Assembly: GCA_963855995.1 (NCBI GenBank)
Contig: OY979716.1
Location: forward strand, 88,381,369-88,445,368
Direction of reading: 5' to 3'
Length of the DNA: 64,000 nucleotides
Source: Muricea muricata
Lineage: Eukaryota > Cnidaria > Anthozoa > Malacalcyonacea > Plexauridae
The notes under the pieces are model-generated. The model had not been told where the DNA came from. It ran no database searches and worked only from the letters and a program-made list of their open reading frames with translations. This document shows positions 1-11,164 of the stretch, one piece after another. Both the position numbers and the translations under genes were made by a program. How positions within the stretch are numbered: the stretch's first letter is position 1; each line of letters starts with the position of its first letter.

Positions 1-393
1 TTGTGGATCTGGCTTCGCCAAACTCGCCTTCCCCGCCCCTTGTCAGGCATAATGTTGGCAGTTGTTTACAGTCCCCCGTGTATTTCTGTGCAGGAAGGGT
101 CAGACTTAATAGAATATATCATTGACAGTCTAGACCAGGTTTGTTCAGCATTTCCCGACTGTGGCATTGTAATTACTGGAGACTTCAACATGTTAAACGT
201 TGCTGACCTCCTTTCCAGTCACAATCTAAAACAAGTAGTTCGGGAACCAACACGTGGCAATAACATCTTGGACTTAATAATAACCAATATGTCCCACTTC
301 TACAGCACTCTTACAGTACCACTGCACCTTTGGGCAGATCTGATCATCATGTTATCAATTGCGGTAGAAATACTGACAGTGCTGCTTGTTTGA
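1..393 (+). pseudogene. LINE endonuclease C-terminal fragment
   Basis: End of an apurinic/apyrimidinic-type endonuclease, which nicks the target DNA for LINE insertion. The visible core is the GDFN motif (in IVITGDFNML, around residue 60), followed by a DLIITN stretch typical of the family. The next conserved motif, SDHH, is found only in another frame (from about 330), so a net one-base indel lies near 320-335. The start is beyond the window edge. Confidence 0.8.
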
Positions 394-1397
394 TAAAGAA
401 AGGAATAACAAAACGTAAGGTGCGTCGCTTTACCCAGTCATCGTGTGCGGCGTTTGGAAGATGGTGCAGTGGCCACGTATGGTTTTCTGATGTTCAGTAT
501 CTCGATTCTGCCACAGCTTTGGCGTCTTCTTTTACATCTGAACTTAGCTCTGCCATTGACCTCTTTTTCCCTACTAAAACTATTAAGATTCATGCAACTG
601 ACAAACCATGGATGACTCCAATGTTGAAACAGTTGATTATCCAAAGACAGCGTGCATTCCATAGCGGCGACTGTGCAGTTTGGTTACATCATAGGGATAA
701 GGTACAAAGAGAAATTTCATCACAAAAGAGTATGTATTATGCCAGGAAGATTCAAAATTTAAAAAATAGCAACCCAATGCAATGGTGGAATTACATTAAA
801 CAGATCACCGGTAAGGAAAAGTCAACGCCTAATTTAGACATTACCAGCAATGAGGTATCAATGTCCGATCTTGAGTTGTGTGGTAAACTAAATGAGCACT
901 TTTTATCAGCCAGCGCCGACCTTCCTCCTCTTGACCTTGGTAATTTGCCTGCGTATCTCCCAGCTCCCGAACCCCCACCATCTATCTCAATTGCACAGGT
1001 CTGTTCTAAACTACTCAAAATAAAGGCATTTAAATCCAACGGCCCTGATTGTATTCCTAATCGAGTGCTTAGTCAATATGCCCAGGAGTTAGCTGATCCG
1101 GTGGCCAAAATCTTCAACAAGTGTTTATTCCACTCTAAATTCTCTATACCTTGGAAAGATGCTAACATCGTCCCAATCCCGAAAGCCCAACCGATAACGT
1201 GTGAGGATGAGACCCGTCCAATTGCCCTAACTGCCACTCTGTCAAAAATTTTGGAAGACTTTGTTGTTACCTGGATGATTGATGATGTCAAAGACAAAAT
1301 TGATCCAAAGCAATTTGGTAGCTTAAGAGGATCTTCCACAACATTCTCCCTTATTGATATGATTAACAATTGGTTGCAGGCACTGGATAGTCCATAA
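330..1397 (+). pseudogene. LINE linker and reverse transcriptase N-terminal half
   Basis: Continues the endonuclease in a shifted frame (GRSDHHVI) and then enters the reverse transcriptase fingers. KSNGPDCIPNRVL, WKDANIVPIPK and RPIALT are the usual early RT blocks. The frame ends at 1397 just after QFGSLRGSSTTFS and a WLQAL stretch. In related LINEs the FSKAFD-type block with the first catalytic aspartate follows here. It is absent, and the sequence jumps to the block after it, so this copy cannot encode a working RT. Confidence 0.85.
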
Positions 1398-1401
1398 CAT
1401 T

Positions 1402-2358
1402 TTGATTGCAAAACTCATAGCCCTTGGAGTAAGAAGATGTTTGATCCCATGGATACGTGATTTTCTTTCAAATCGTTGTCAGGCAGTGAAGATTAAGGAG
1501 TCTTGCTCGGAGTGGGTTTATGTAAATGGTGGTGTCCCTCAAGGAACAAAACTTGGCCCTGTCTTGTTCTTAGTTATGATTAATGATCTGAAAATGAAGT
1601 CCCTAAACTCCTCTCATTGGAAATACGTTGACGATGTAACGATTTCTGAGGTAATAAAAGCAACTGAGGAATCGTGCTTACAAACCGAACTTAATGAACT
1701 CCAACAATGGGCGTGTGAGAATGATATGAAACTGAATGGCTTGAAATGCAAGGAAATGGTTGTCAGCTTTTTACGACATAGTGATACATAGTCATTATAC
1801 ATTAATGATCAACAATTGGAACTGGTTACATCTTTCAAGAGTTTGGGTGTCAGTATTAATAATCAACTTAAATGGAATGATAACGTTGCAATTATCGTAA
1901 AAAAAGCATCGAAACACCTTTACATCCTTTGAGTGTTGCGTCGATCTGGAATTCCATCTGCTGACTTGCTCTCAATCTATAACGCCTTAATCAGATCTGT
2001 TTTGGAATATGCCTGTGAAGTCTGGCATACCAGCCTGCCTCAGTATCTTTACAACAAAATTGAACGGGTGCAGAAACATGCTCTGAGAATTTTGTACCTT
2101 TTCACTGATTATGCAGAAGCCCTATCTATCAGTCGTTGTTCTCGCCTTGATGACAGAAGGCATTCAATATGTCAGAATACCTTTCAAAAGATTGCTAAGC
2201 CTTGCTCAAAACTGCACCACTTGTTGCCGTCAACTCGCAGAAACGTCCATGGTCGAAGTTTGAGAAATAATAATCAACTATCGTTTCCCAAATGTAGAAT
2301 TGAGAGGTTTAAGAACAGTTTTATCCCGGCAATGTGCTACAGTCAAGTTGATGTATAG
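1402..2358 (+). pseudogene. LINE reverse transcriptase C-terminal half
   Basis: Same protein after the deletion, in another frame. GGVPQGTKLGPVLF (RT block B) and KYVDDVTI (the Y-x-DD active site, about residue 75) are plain. An in-frame stop lies at about 1789 and another at about 1930, and the frame then continues to 2358 with the thumb and C-terminal region (LIRSVLEYACEVWH, RVQKHALRIL). All pieces share one frame, so the stops are point mutations and not indels. Confidence 0.85.
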
Positions 2359-2509
2359 GCCTTTATGGTCTTAACTTGTATATTTGGTTTTAACATTCAT
2401 ATATATTAGATATAGCAATTCATATTTTACCATTTTTGTAAATTTTAGTATATTTCTATGTAAGCATATTGTAATTCATTTTTAATGCGATAATATGCAA
2501 ATAAACCAT

Positions 2510-2531
2510 TAATAATAATAATAATAATAAT
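2510..2531 (+). repeat. (TAA)n microsatellite, LINE 3' tail
   Basis: About seven TAA units directly after the LINE 3' UTR. Short microsatellite tails in place of poly(A) are usual for CR1/L2-type elements, so this marks the 3' end of the insertion. Confidence 0.8.
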
Positions 2532-3802
2532 CATGATGATGGCTATCATTATCAGAATAGCTATTATCAGAATGGCCAGCATCATTATGTACATACTAAT
2601 TTTTATTTGAGGTATTCTGTAAAATGAGACCACATCTTGGGTATTGGTTGCAATTGCAATTTGGTCTGGTTATGTCCAGCCATGGTAATGTTGGGTAAGA
2701 GTCTTCGTCTTCCTTCGGTAAGAGAGCTTTGAGACTGGCTGTAACTCATCTTTTACAATAAAATCCCACACCAATACTGCTTGGCGATTGTTGTCTGTGT
2801 TGACCTTTGAATTATTAAAGAAAATCATTATGTAACTACACATCAGGATTGTCAACTCGCAATGGTTATGGTCAATGCTAATTTGAAAAGTTGTACTTTT
2901 TAGATGCCTCATGGACACCATATTTTCTGTCCTAATAGTGCATTAGTCAATGTAAACACCTACTCCCCCATCCCAGGACTATGCGGGGTTAACCTGGGAA
3001 TTAGCAGCTGATTAGTCCTTTATTAGCGAATCAGGCAATTTGCAAATCAAATGATGAAATCCCCACACATACTGCCTTGGGAAGAAGAATATTGGTTTAT
3101 ATTTAAATACTTAGTGCAGTGACAAGTACCCGGTGTCTAAATATAGTACTATTTATAATAGCACACGCAAATTATACAAAACGAGAAGAAAAATAGTCGA
3201 GAGAAAAAATATCTTATCGTGATATGACAACAAGTAACGATTTTGATAACACAAGGGGAAATTTGTTGCGACAGGTTACGAATGATATCCCCATTCGGAA
3301 AAAATACAATTCTCCTTTCATGTAACTTGTCTGGAAAACCCACATGCCCACCAACGAGTTCAAGCTCCATAAATAGCAGCGAAATTATAGCGAAATCAAG
3401 CATGAATTGAAAATCAACACAATAAAGATACAATATATCTTTAGGTTGAAGAAAGTTTACTCCCTGTTTGTTAACCGTTATGGCTTCCATTTTTAAATGA
3501 CTAAAATGCGCAAAGCATCCTGGACTGGTTTACATAGATAAATAGATTTGTTAGCAAAGCATGCTGGGATAACCTTAATGTCCTCCTTTGGGTGTATACA
3601 AAAACTGAACAAATTGGAAATTGCTTTCATCTTTGTAAAACGGCTTACACATCCACCAACGGCTTACACCAGCTTTTTTACACACCCTGTATATCTATTC
3701 AAACCTTTCAAATTAATTGCAAACACAGACATTTTACAAAATGTATAATATAGCAAGTCTGCGAAATCCTCTTAATCAAGTTTTAACTTTTCTGCACTCC
3801 CT
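2532..3802. other. No recognisable gene
   Basis: AT-rich interval with a few short open frames on either strand (for example minus 3149-3490) that match nothing I know and have no conserved motif. No terminal repeats were found. It probably holds old unrecognised repeat sequence. Confidence 0.4.
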
Positions 3803-4798
3803 TCATTTTCTTAGCTGTTTAAGCACGTCTGGAACTGGCTCATCACTCTCTTCCAATTCCACTCCTGATATTGTAACCTCCACCTCATCCATCAAAGCAT
3901 GTGCTGCAATGTCTGGATCTTCGTACCTAGAGTTTTTGTAACTACATCGACATCTTTTTCTGGGAAAACCATTCTTAGATTACCTAGACTTTCATCAAAA
4001 AATGAGTGACCAGTCGAAGTTGAATGCTCTTGGCTATCAATATGAACAAAAAATTATGATGATGAAATGTTGACATTTTGAACATCGGCATTTGCAGCCA
4101 TATCATCATGTATACTTTCAATTTCAGTTACGTCATCAGAATCTGCAGCTTTTTCATTGTCAGTGAGGATATCTTTAATAACTTTAAGTCTAACATATAG
4201 TTTGCCTTGTCCACACAACTGTTTAACATGGTTAAAATCCCACTGATGCTCAGCTTTGACAATAGGAGTAGTAATGTTTCTTTCACGTCTAATAAAGTCA
4301 AAATCTTTCTTAGTAATAAGAGGCAGTTTTACTTCAAACAAGCTGGAATTTTGTCTTCCAAGTATGCTGGTTTAAGGTCACACTTGCCTTTTACAAGGAT
4401 CATTGATTCTGTCAAACTGTAATCAGATTTATGCTGAGAATCCACATTGTCAATAAGATAAACTGTTTTGGAACTATTTGAGGTGTAACAGTATTGCTTG
4501 TTTTCTGCTTTGTTTTCTTCCCGGTAAATCACAAAGGATGTCCAGGTGCAGGTTGCTTGTTACTGGACAAATGTAGCATCGATGCCAATGGACTATTGCC
4601 ACTACCGGCACAACGTTGATTATTATGCAGTGACTCATTTCTGACTAGACTACAAGATGCTGATGTTGCAGATGCTTCAATTAGGCTACGTGTTCGTTGT
4701 ACCAAATTTGCTTTGCTTGTTTGATTAGCAGTTCTTTCAATTCGTTGTAATTCTTCCTGTACACATGCACGTATTTCTTCGCGAAGGGTATCCGCCAT
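3803..4798 (-). pseudogene. HECT-transposon-type accessory protein fragment (pre-HECT region)
   Basis: Three frames on the minus strand read as one decayed protein starting MADTLREEIRACVQEEL at 4798. After a serine-rich stretch come AYLEDKIPACLK and FEVKLPLITKKDFDFIRR, then QLCGQGKLYVRL. The latter part resembles the region ahead of the HECT domain in the better-preserved gene at 40138-42989 (RDFEFVK and KKLAGQGLLYEIL there). Near the end, LGNLRMVFPEKDVDVV looks like the start of a CUE-like ubiquitin-binding fold. The frame ends at 3803 and no HECT catalytic domain is present. It therefore looks like a truncated remnant of the same class of element. The domain reading is by eye only. Confidence 0.5.
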
Positions 4799-4845
4799 TT
4801 TGTAAAATCTCTGAGTGTGACAAACGCACAACGGCTTCTGGGATT

Positions 4846-5130
4846 TGTTGAATGTGAATGTTGATTTTTGTTGAATATGAATAAGATATTTGTTGAATAT
4901 GAATGCAATTTTTGTTGAATATGAATAAGATATTTGTTGAATGTGAATGCAATTTTTGTTGAATGTGAATGTGATTTTTGTTGAATACGAAAAGAATTTT
5001 TGTTGAATATGCATGAATGGAATTTTTGTTGAATGTGAATAAGAGTTTTGTTGAATAAGAATATTTTCGTTTTTAAATATAAATACAATCTGTTGAATAT
5101 GAATGGTTAATTTAGTGAATGCGAATGCGT
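4846..5130. repeat. TTGAAT-type tandem array (about 22-26 bp units)
   Basis: About eleven imperfect units built on TGTTGAATRTGAAT with variable 6-10 bp spacers. It lies just upstream of the start codon of the minus-strand gene at 4798. The ends of the integrase/HECT transposon at 36697 and 43266 are likewise filled with ATTCAATTTAAT repeats, so this is probably the terminal repeat of a second element of that class. A possible outer end is TATGCAAGAAACGC (minus strand, near 5140), which starts with the same TATGC as the other element. Confidence 0.55.
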
Positions 5131-5221
5131 TTCTTGCATATTGCACCATTCCGCCTACCATACCCCCCCCCCCCATCGCGGAGCAATTCCGAATTGCGGG
5201 ACGAAATCTATTTGTCAACAG

Positions 5222-5547
5222 CCCCTAATTATTTTTGCTCAATCAGAAAAACAAGTGATTTTTGTCAAGAGAAACAGTTCTTTTTTGCTTGAATAACATA
5301 TCTATCGAAAGCCTATAATGCATAGATTACAAATACGTAATTTCAAGCCTGGCACAAATTCGCCATTTTAATCTATGTGCAGCCAAAGTAGACGGAAGGC
5401 ATGTTTGAGATGTTAATTATTTTCCCATGAATTTCAGATTTTTGCCAAAAGAAACGGTTCATATCTCCTTGAGTAACATATCGATAGAAAGCCCGTGACC
5501 TGTATATTACAAAGAGGTAATTTTTAGCCTGGCACAAATTCGTTCCT
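5222..5547 (+). repeat. ~200-bp degenerate satellite, block A (2 units)
   Basis: Two units, each with a GAGAAACGGTTC-like start, a CTTGAATAACATATCGAT middle and an end near AGCCTGGCACAAATTCG (at about 5344 and 5526). The same unit recurs at 13565-14285 and 17503-17860. Removing the two inserted elements makes one array of about seven units spaced roughly 180-275 bp. Confidence 0.7.
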
Positions 5548-5556
5548 ATATTCTAC

Positions 5557-5612
5557 CAACCTTGTACCCAGGCTCTTTCTTGGGAAAGACCCTGGTTGAG
5601 GCTGGTCACGTG
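5557..5612 (+). repeat. Left TIR of the Academ-like element
   Basis: Matches the inverse of 13500-13555 at nearly every base. Inside it, CCCAGG...TTTCTTGGGAAAG...CCCTGG forms a small hairpin of its own. The first 16 bases are shared with the ends of the 43964-51389 element. Confidence 0.85.
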
Positions 5613-5906
5613 CCACGGAGATTTTGCGTGATAAACTAAAATTTCTCCTACGGTCGGGTGGCAGAAAAGCGTTGTGTCACAAAGGGAAATTTTTTTGAAT
5701 ATAATTGAATTATATATTTAATATTTTTCTTCTGATTTTTTAATTTTTGTACTTGTTATATGCGTTTATGCTGAAAGATACGTCTTTTGAAATTTAATAC
5801 TTCGTATTATGAATTAAGTACATGCTGTGAAGTATTGAATTACTTATGAAGTGTCCAGTTTTGTGAAGTCTCAATGCAATCGTGGGTCTTATTTCTCATT
5901 GCGCTG

Positions 5907-6690
5907 ATGGCAACTAAAGACAAGAACACTCCGAAGAAGCTATATACAAAGCAAAAGGAATCAAAGGTTGAATCACGCTGTAGACTCTGTAACCGCATTA
6001 TTGATCCTGGTCACAGTAAAAATATTTCCGTGGGCAGAATCAAGCAATTTTATGCAATGCTGAAATTTTTTATGGTGGTAATTTGCCACAAGACAGTAAC
6101 CTGCCCCACTTGATATGTGCACCATGCACTGATCTAAAAATAGATAACCTGGATTGTTTCTATACCTACAAAAATTGTGGCCACTTTTGATGTCGAACAC
6201 TCGATTCTTGGGACCACTTATGACGTCTGAACAAGGCGTGCATTCGTAGCTGTATGCCTGTACCTGAGCAATTTGCACTGTTTTGAGCTAGTAGATTCAA
6301 ATTTAAGTAGAAAACATGCAGAGCACTGGTTATTTTGCCACTATTTACCGATTTGGGCTGCTCATTTGTGGTCCCAAGAATCGGGTGCTCGACATCAAAA
6401 GTGGCCACGATTTTTGTAGGTATAGAAACTCTATCCAGGTTATCTATTTTCAGATCAATGGCGCCATGCGAGAGGAGATTGAAAAACGTTATAGAATTCA
6501 AGAAGGTTATCACAGATACGCAACGAGAGCTTCAACAGAATCTTCGCACAAAACGTTGTGTAGAAATATCGCCATCGATTTCTAGACCGTAGGCAAAAGT
6601 ACGTGCGACTGGGACAAGTCGATGCAGTCTCAACTTCAGCCTTGCGCTGGTCCAATCTGAAACGGACGAAAGGAAAGCTGTAAATCCTGT
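5907..6690 (+). pseudogene. Zinc-binding N-terminal exon of the DUF6589-type protein
   Basis: The start codon at 5907 opens MATKDKNTPKKLYTKQKES, then CRLC (a CxxC pair). The second pair, CAPC followed by ERRLKNVIEFKKV, lies across the insertion site of a small element at 6127-6460. A frameshift near 6055 also separates the two halves. Two CxxC pairs near the start suggest a treble-clef or ZAD-like zinc module, used in many transposon proteins for DNA or protein binding. Translation continues to about 6592, where a stop follows ISPSISRP. Confidence 0.6.
6127..6460. mobile_element. 334-bp hAT-type MITE
   Basis: About 90-bp inverted repeats starting CACTGATCTAAAAATAG on the left and CATTGATCTGAAAATAG on the right. 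It is flanked by an 8-bp duplication GCACCATG (6119-6126) and GCGCCATG (6461-6468), one mismatch. It sits exactly in the codons of the second CxxC pair of the surrounding exon, which proves that it is an insertion. It has no coding capacity. An 8-bp duplication with CA-starting ends fits hAT. Confidence 0.8.
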
Positions 6691-6888
6691 AAGTGTAACA
6701 GCATGGAGCTGCAATTATATTTTATTTATAACTGCTGCTTACATTTATAATGCTTAGCAGGTGCAATGTTTGAATATTTTCTGCTACTATATAATAAATA
6801 ATGCATTTTTAGAAAACCTGCAATAAATCATTCATTTCAATTTATATTTTGTCTCATAGCATTTATATTTATATACATATTTATTTAT

Positions 6889-7308
6889 ATGTATTTGGAA
6901 AACAAACATTTTATCATAAAAGATGTTCACAGTGTTTTCTTGTTTGACTTTATAAAGGGTGGTGCTGAAGACTCTTCGTTGTCAAATGTTTTAACGGTAG
7001 CCAACACAGAACTGTTTGAGATAGCCCGAAGAAGTGACGCTTCCGTTTTAAGAGAAAGATTTTATTGTGGCTTGTCTTCCGAGAATTGGATGTTGGATGT
7101 TACAAAGGAGATGGCTACCAGATGTCCAGTGGTTAATGAAATGCTATCCAGTTTGTTAGAATGTAGCATCTATCCAGATAAGAAGAAACCTGCTGTCTGC
7201 TTGATTTATGGCATCATGTTTTTAAAACGTCATGAATTAAGCAGAATACAAAGAATAAATTCTGTTCTGCTCATACAAGGTCAAGCATCTGCAAATGTAA
7301 GTCATTAA
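6889..7308 (+). pseudogene. Second exon region of the DUF6589-type protein
   Basis: Open frame with EDSSLSNVLTVANTELFEIA and a LECSIYPDKKKPAVCLIYGIMF stretch, ending at QASAN before a good donor (AAT|GTAAGT, about 7297). The next exon starts after TTGTAG at about 9909. Its position between the zinc exon and the DUF6589 region, and an intact splice donor, support membership in the same gene. No motif of known function is visible here. Confidence 0.55.
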
Positions 7309-7815
7309 TATAAGTTATTATGCACATGCATGGTTGTATTTATATATAAAGGTTCCACACTTCTGTTGTCTGATGTGGTCATGTTAATCATTTCAATTTT
7401 TGTTAATCCATAAAGCTGTGATCTGCTTCATGCAGTGGCCTTGTCTTTTTTCTTTGTCAGACACCAGCCTAATTAACTTCTCAACTCCTAGGTTACCTTG
7501 AAGCTGCAATTTTATTTGTTGCAGTGCACCCTGTTTATTCTTTTTACTTGCTTGTCTTAAGCCAGGTCATATAATTTTACTCGTCAATGAAGAAGCTATC
7601 CAGCTTGATGTGTTTAAAAATCCAACTGATCAGATAGATATTTATCATATGTGCCATAATTATTTGAATGTACACTTTTCAAAACACCCTCTCTTAAATA
7701 AGCCCCTCCTTTTATCATGGAAAATTTATCACATCCCTCTATTAAGGTTATATGTAGAAATATTGTTGTGATATTTTCAAGGGAAATATTATCCTGCCTT
7801 CTGTTGCCTTTTTAA

Positions 7816-9844
7816 CCCTTTGTTGCATGACCCATAAATAGTTAACACATTTTTACAATTTTTTGCATAATAGCTTCTTTTGAAGTTAATAAAAAGAAAA
7901 TGGAAAAATTTTCCAGGAAACACTTACTGGGGGGGGGGGGGAGAAATGTTTGGTAACAATTGTGACCCACATGCATATGAGGTGAAAACTTCTAAATTGA
8001 TATTGTATTGATAAAGCCAAGTTTACATCATGTTCACAGGCGTTTTACAACATTTGTCATATCAGCAACTTTTGGTTACTTAATACTAGTTACAAACGCA
8101 ATATTTTCTCAACAAATGTGATGGAGAAAGTAAAATGTCACAATATCAACGAATAATTGTTGCTAATTGTTACATTAGTTAGTCAGAAGTAATGTGATAA
8201 TCATGGAAACAATCACTATGTTTGTCAATACACAAGTAAACTTTCCACTTTACGCAGAAGAATTTGGTACGACGGTTACAATCTGGGTTTTTGCATCTCA
8301 CAACTGCACCACTCTTACCAATAGCTGGGTCTGCATCCGTCACATGTGATTCTACTGTGTTGTCACCACTAATATAAAACTTGTAAACATAACCCGATTG
8401 TCCTGCTAATACCCAAATCTTGTATCCCCATTTTTTTGGCTTCTTTTTCATATACACTTTTAGAGAGTGTCTGCCCTTAGAAGGTACAATTTGCTCATCA
8501 ACAGACATGTGGCTTTCTTCTTCAGCACAACTAGCAAAATTTTCTTGCAAGATTTTGATAAGTGGACGAATCTTATGTAATCAGTCATATCCTGGTTGAC
8601 CCTTCGCTACCTCTACTTCATTGTCATTAACATGTATTACTGACAGTATTGCATCAAATTGATTCACTGGCATAGTGTCCGCCACAATATTTTGTCGCAT
8701 GGCTTCAGACCAATAATCTCATCTACCAGGCAAATGAGCAATGGACATGTACAAGATTATTCCAATAAATTGTCCCATTTCTTCCTTAGTAATAGGAGCC
8801 ACTTTTGTTTTATTCATCTGAATTCTGTACCTATTGCTTTCAAATGTCAAAAGTTCAATTGTTTTTTCACCAAACATTGCGAAGAAAAAATCCTGTGCTG
8901 ATTTATGATCTTCTACCTTTTCTTTAGCCTTGACATTATTGGTTGGTAACTCACTTGGATAATCTAGATCAACATGTACCCACTTCCAGGCTTTCTTTTC
9001 TGGTCTTTGTCTGGAATCTCTTCATTAACAGATGATTCCTTGTCAGAGTCATCTGCACTAAGCATTTCATCCTCATCGTAATCAATGTCGATATCTTCAT
9101 AATTATAATCATTGTCATTGTCATTATCATCACAATAATCATCTGCATATTTAGACTGAATGCCATATTCTCCATCTGTAAACATATTATTGAGATCACC
9201 AGCTTCAAGGTCTGAATCATCACTATCCAATCGGTCATCATCACTTCCAGAAGGAATAGCCTCCTCATCACTACCAATTAATCTCAAAACATCTTCAACT
9301 TGGTAAAGATCTGAACATCTAAACAGAATGTTCAGTATCCTCTGCATTTATAGTTGATACAAGCAATGTTCATAATGTACATCAAATCCGCTGTTTAGTA
9401 CATCAAAAAGTCACAATGACATGCATTATTATTGAGATTGCAAAATTTTGCAAAAGTTCCTCACATGCACGATGATCACAATTGTGAGCAAACATAAAAT
9501 CTAATTTTTAGATGTTATTATAACACATTGTACAAAAATATATACTCATATATAGAATGTCTACATGCTATTTGATTATAAAAATATTAATTTATTTCAC
9601 AGGAATCTAAAAAAATATATCTTTCTTTACTTAAAAGTCACGTAAATTGAAGACATACCGTTTTCGTGGTCTTGATGCCATCTTTGTAATATCTATAATG
9701 CTTAACCCCCCCTGAACAGCATGCTTATAAGGAGCATTGATATAAGAACACAATATATTTTGAATGTATGGAAATTATGCAATACACTGCTATGCAGGGG
9801 GGAGTTTATAAAGGTTACAATTGTAACCAGTATGCAACAAAGGG
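7816..9844. mobile_element. piggyBac element, internally deleted
   Basis: Ends are CCCTTTGTTGCAT on the left and ATGCAACAAAGGG on the right, each flanked by TTAA (7812-7815 and 9845-9848). TTAA targets are the signature of piggyBac. It sits in an intron of the surrounding Academ-like gene. Its one gene is on the minus strand. Confidence 0.9.
8179..9347 (-). pseudogene. piggyBac transposase, C-terminally deleted
   Basis: Acidic N-terminus (D/S/N-rich, 8964-9347), then a frame break, a middle part near 8580-8950 and the core at 8179-8550. The core has MSVDEQIVPSKGR, whose Asp is the first catalytic residue, then KKPKKWGYKIWVLAG, which is very typical of the family. From ISGDN it jumps to a C-terminal Cys-rich segment (CKNPDCNRRTKFFC) that should lie some 200 residues further on. 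The region with the later catalytic aspartates is therefore missing. The protein cannot be catalytic, but the deleted copy keeps both ends and could have moved with help. Confidence 0.85.
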
Positions 9845-9909
9845 TTAACCATATATTGGATTTTGTTTACATTTATATCAGTTTGATAAATAATGTTATT
9901 ATCTTGTAG

Positions 9910-10752
9910 TTGGTTAATCAGCTAAATAGGTATGGAATATGCCTAGAAAGAACAAAAAAATATACTATACTTGATGACATTGGCAACCATTTTCTGGATC
10001 GAGAAGCAAAGCTAGTAAAGTCTGGCTTCCGATTTGTATATGTAGTAGACAACATAGACTGGGAAGAAAAGGCCCATGATATGAGAAAAGATGTGCAGAA
10101 CCGAAGTGTACACACTGTTGCAACAAGCATAGTTTTTAACAGAATCCCCAACAAAGAATTGTCTGACTCTGGTCCTCAACAAGATCTTGAGAAATGCAAC
10201 ATGTCTGATGTGTTATCTGTTAACAATGTCGAATTGGAAACAATCAGGTCTCCATACCAAGTAATTGTGGCAAGAATTTTGTTTGAACATTTCACAGAAT
10301 TTCAGATGTTTAAACCATATGCACCCCAATTCACAGAATGCACCCATGCGAAAGATATGTCAGCAAAGTCAGAAGTTGTTACCATGCCAGTTATGATGAA
10401 AGACGAAAAAAAAATTCTGATTGTGTGGATGTATTGGATCAAAATGGACACAAGAAATTTATTTTGCTGCTGGTTTATGTTCACCAGATCCTGAACCTTC
10501 TGACAATGCAACACCAACCACAGCACCTACCTCCAGACCTGATCAACCTGCCTCTCATGTTCCTCCATCCACATCTGAAAGTGATCCATTGCATGGTATA
10601 AAACTACCATGCTTTGGTGATCAACTTACCCTGGTCAGGTTTGCTGGAGCTAAAGATTTACGTGCAGAGTGGTCCCATGTAGCTCGACAAAGATTTGATC
10701 ATTTGTATCCTTTTTGTATTGTTGATTGGCATACAAAGAGAAGCTTTTTGAA
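9910..10752 (+). pseudogene. DUF6589-type protein, central exon
   Basis: Begins after a splice acceptor (CTTGTAG) with NQLNRYGICLERTKKYTILD. It continues to about 10400, then shifts frame; the continuation reads LHGIKLPCFGDQLTLVRFAG, AKDLRAEWSHVARQRFDHLYP and WHTKRSFLK, and stops at a donor (AAG|GTAAGG, about 10752). The LVRFAGAKDLRA...RFDH...WHTK series is how I recognise the DUF6589 family, large transposon-associated proteins of unknown mechanism found in animals and fungi. At least one frameshift lies at 10390-10430. Confidence 0.65.
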
Positions 10753-11164
10753 GGTAAGGTTCATGGTGCACTTCTGCCATGATTTATTGCACTTTTTTTA
10801 CCACTTCATGATGGTACAGACATTTAAAGTGCTAACTGTTGAGCAATTAATGTTTTGTAATTGCCCCAGACAATTTTACTTACCGGTATATGAGAGTGAT
10901 CTATAAAACTTTAATCAACCCATTAACCAATTAACTAAATTATTATAGATACAATTTTACGACTAAACACAAGAGTAGGTTGTTGTATAGATGTGAAGTG
11001 TTTGCTTACCAAAGGATTTAAAAATTCTACAGATTTTATATCTGGTCTGAGCCATTGTGGTACACGTCCCACATGTTAACCCGTCCCAGGCCTGGTAATA
11101 CATGTGTACAAACACATGATAGTTTGACCATCAAATGGAACGTGAATATGTCAATATTTTTAGA

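Larger units (their letters stand above)
1..2531 (+). mobile_element. CR1/L2-like LINE, 5'-truncated by the window edge, inactive
   Basis: Non-LTR retrotransposon remnant that runs off the left edge. It reads in order: the end of an AP-type endonuclease, a reverse transcriptase, a C-terminal region, a short 3' UTR and a (TAA)n tail. The reading frame is broken at least four times: a shift near 320-335, a deletion at about 1396, and stops at about 1789 and 1930. The endonuclease plus Y-x-DD reverse transcriptase with a microsatellite tail fits the CR1/L2/Jockey group; I cannot place it more finely. No target-site duplication can be sought because the 5' end is outside the window. Confidence 0.85.

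Noticed and set aside
3149-3490. Minus-strand 113-codon frame as a gene
   Set aside because: No motif, no splice signals, no similarity recognised; composition like the surrounding AT-rich DNA.
4846-5130. Regularly spaced repeats, considered as a CRISPR array
   Set aside because: Units and spacers are both variable, AT-rich and much shorter than in CRISPR, and the setting is animal transposon DNA.
4529-5218. Long minus-strand frame reading through the TTGAAT array as HIQQ/FNKN-rich protein
   Set aside because: The repeat-derived part is an artefact of a 22-26-bp array without stops; the likely protein start is the ATG at 4798.
7931-7942. Poly-G and poly-C tracts (also near 5163, 17411 and 17466) as regulatory G-quadruplexes
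   Set aside because: Single homopolymer runs inside transposon DNA; those at 17411-17480 pair with the other end of the hAT. No promoter context.
8964-9347. Asp/Asn-rich low-complexity frame as an independent acidic protein
   Set aside because: It lies in the piggyBac element, on the same strand and directly upstream of the transposase core, and acidic N-termini are usual for that family.
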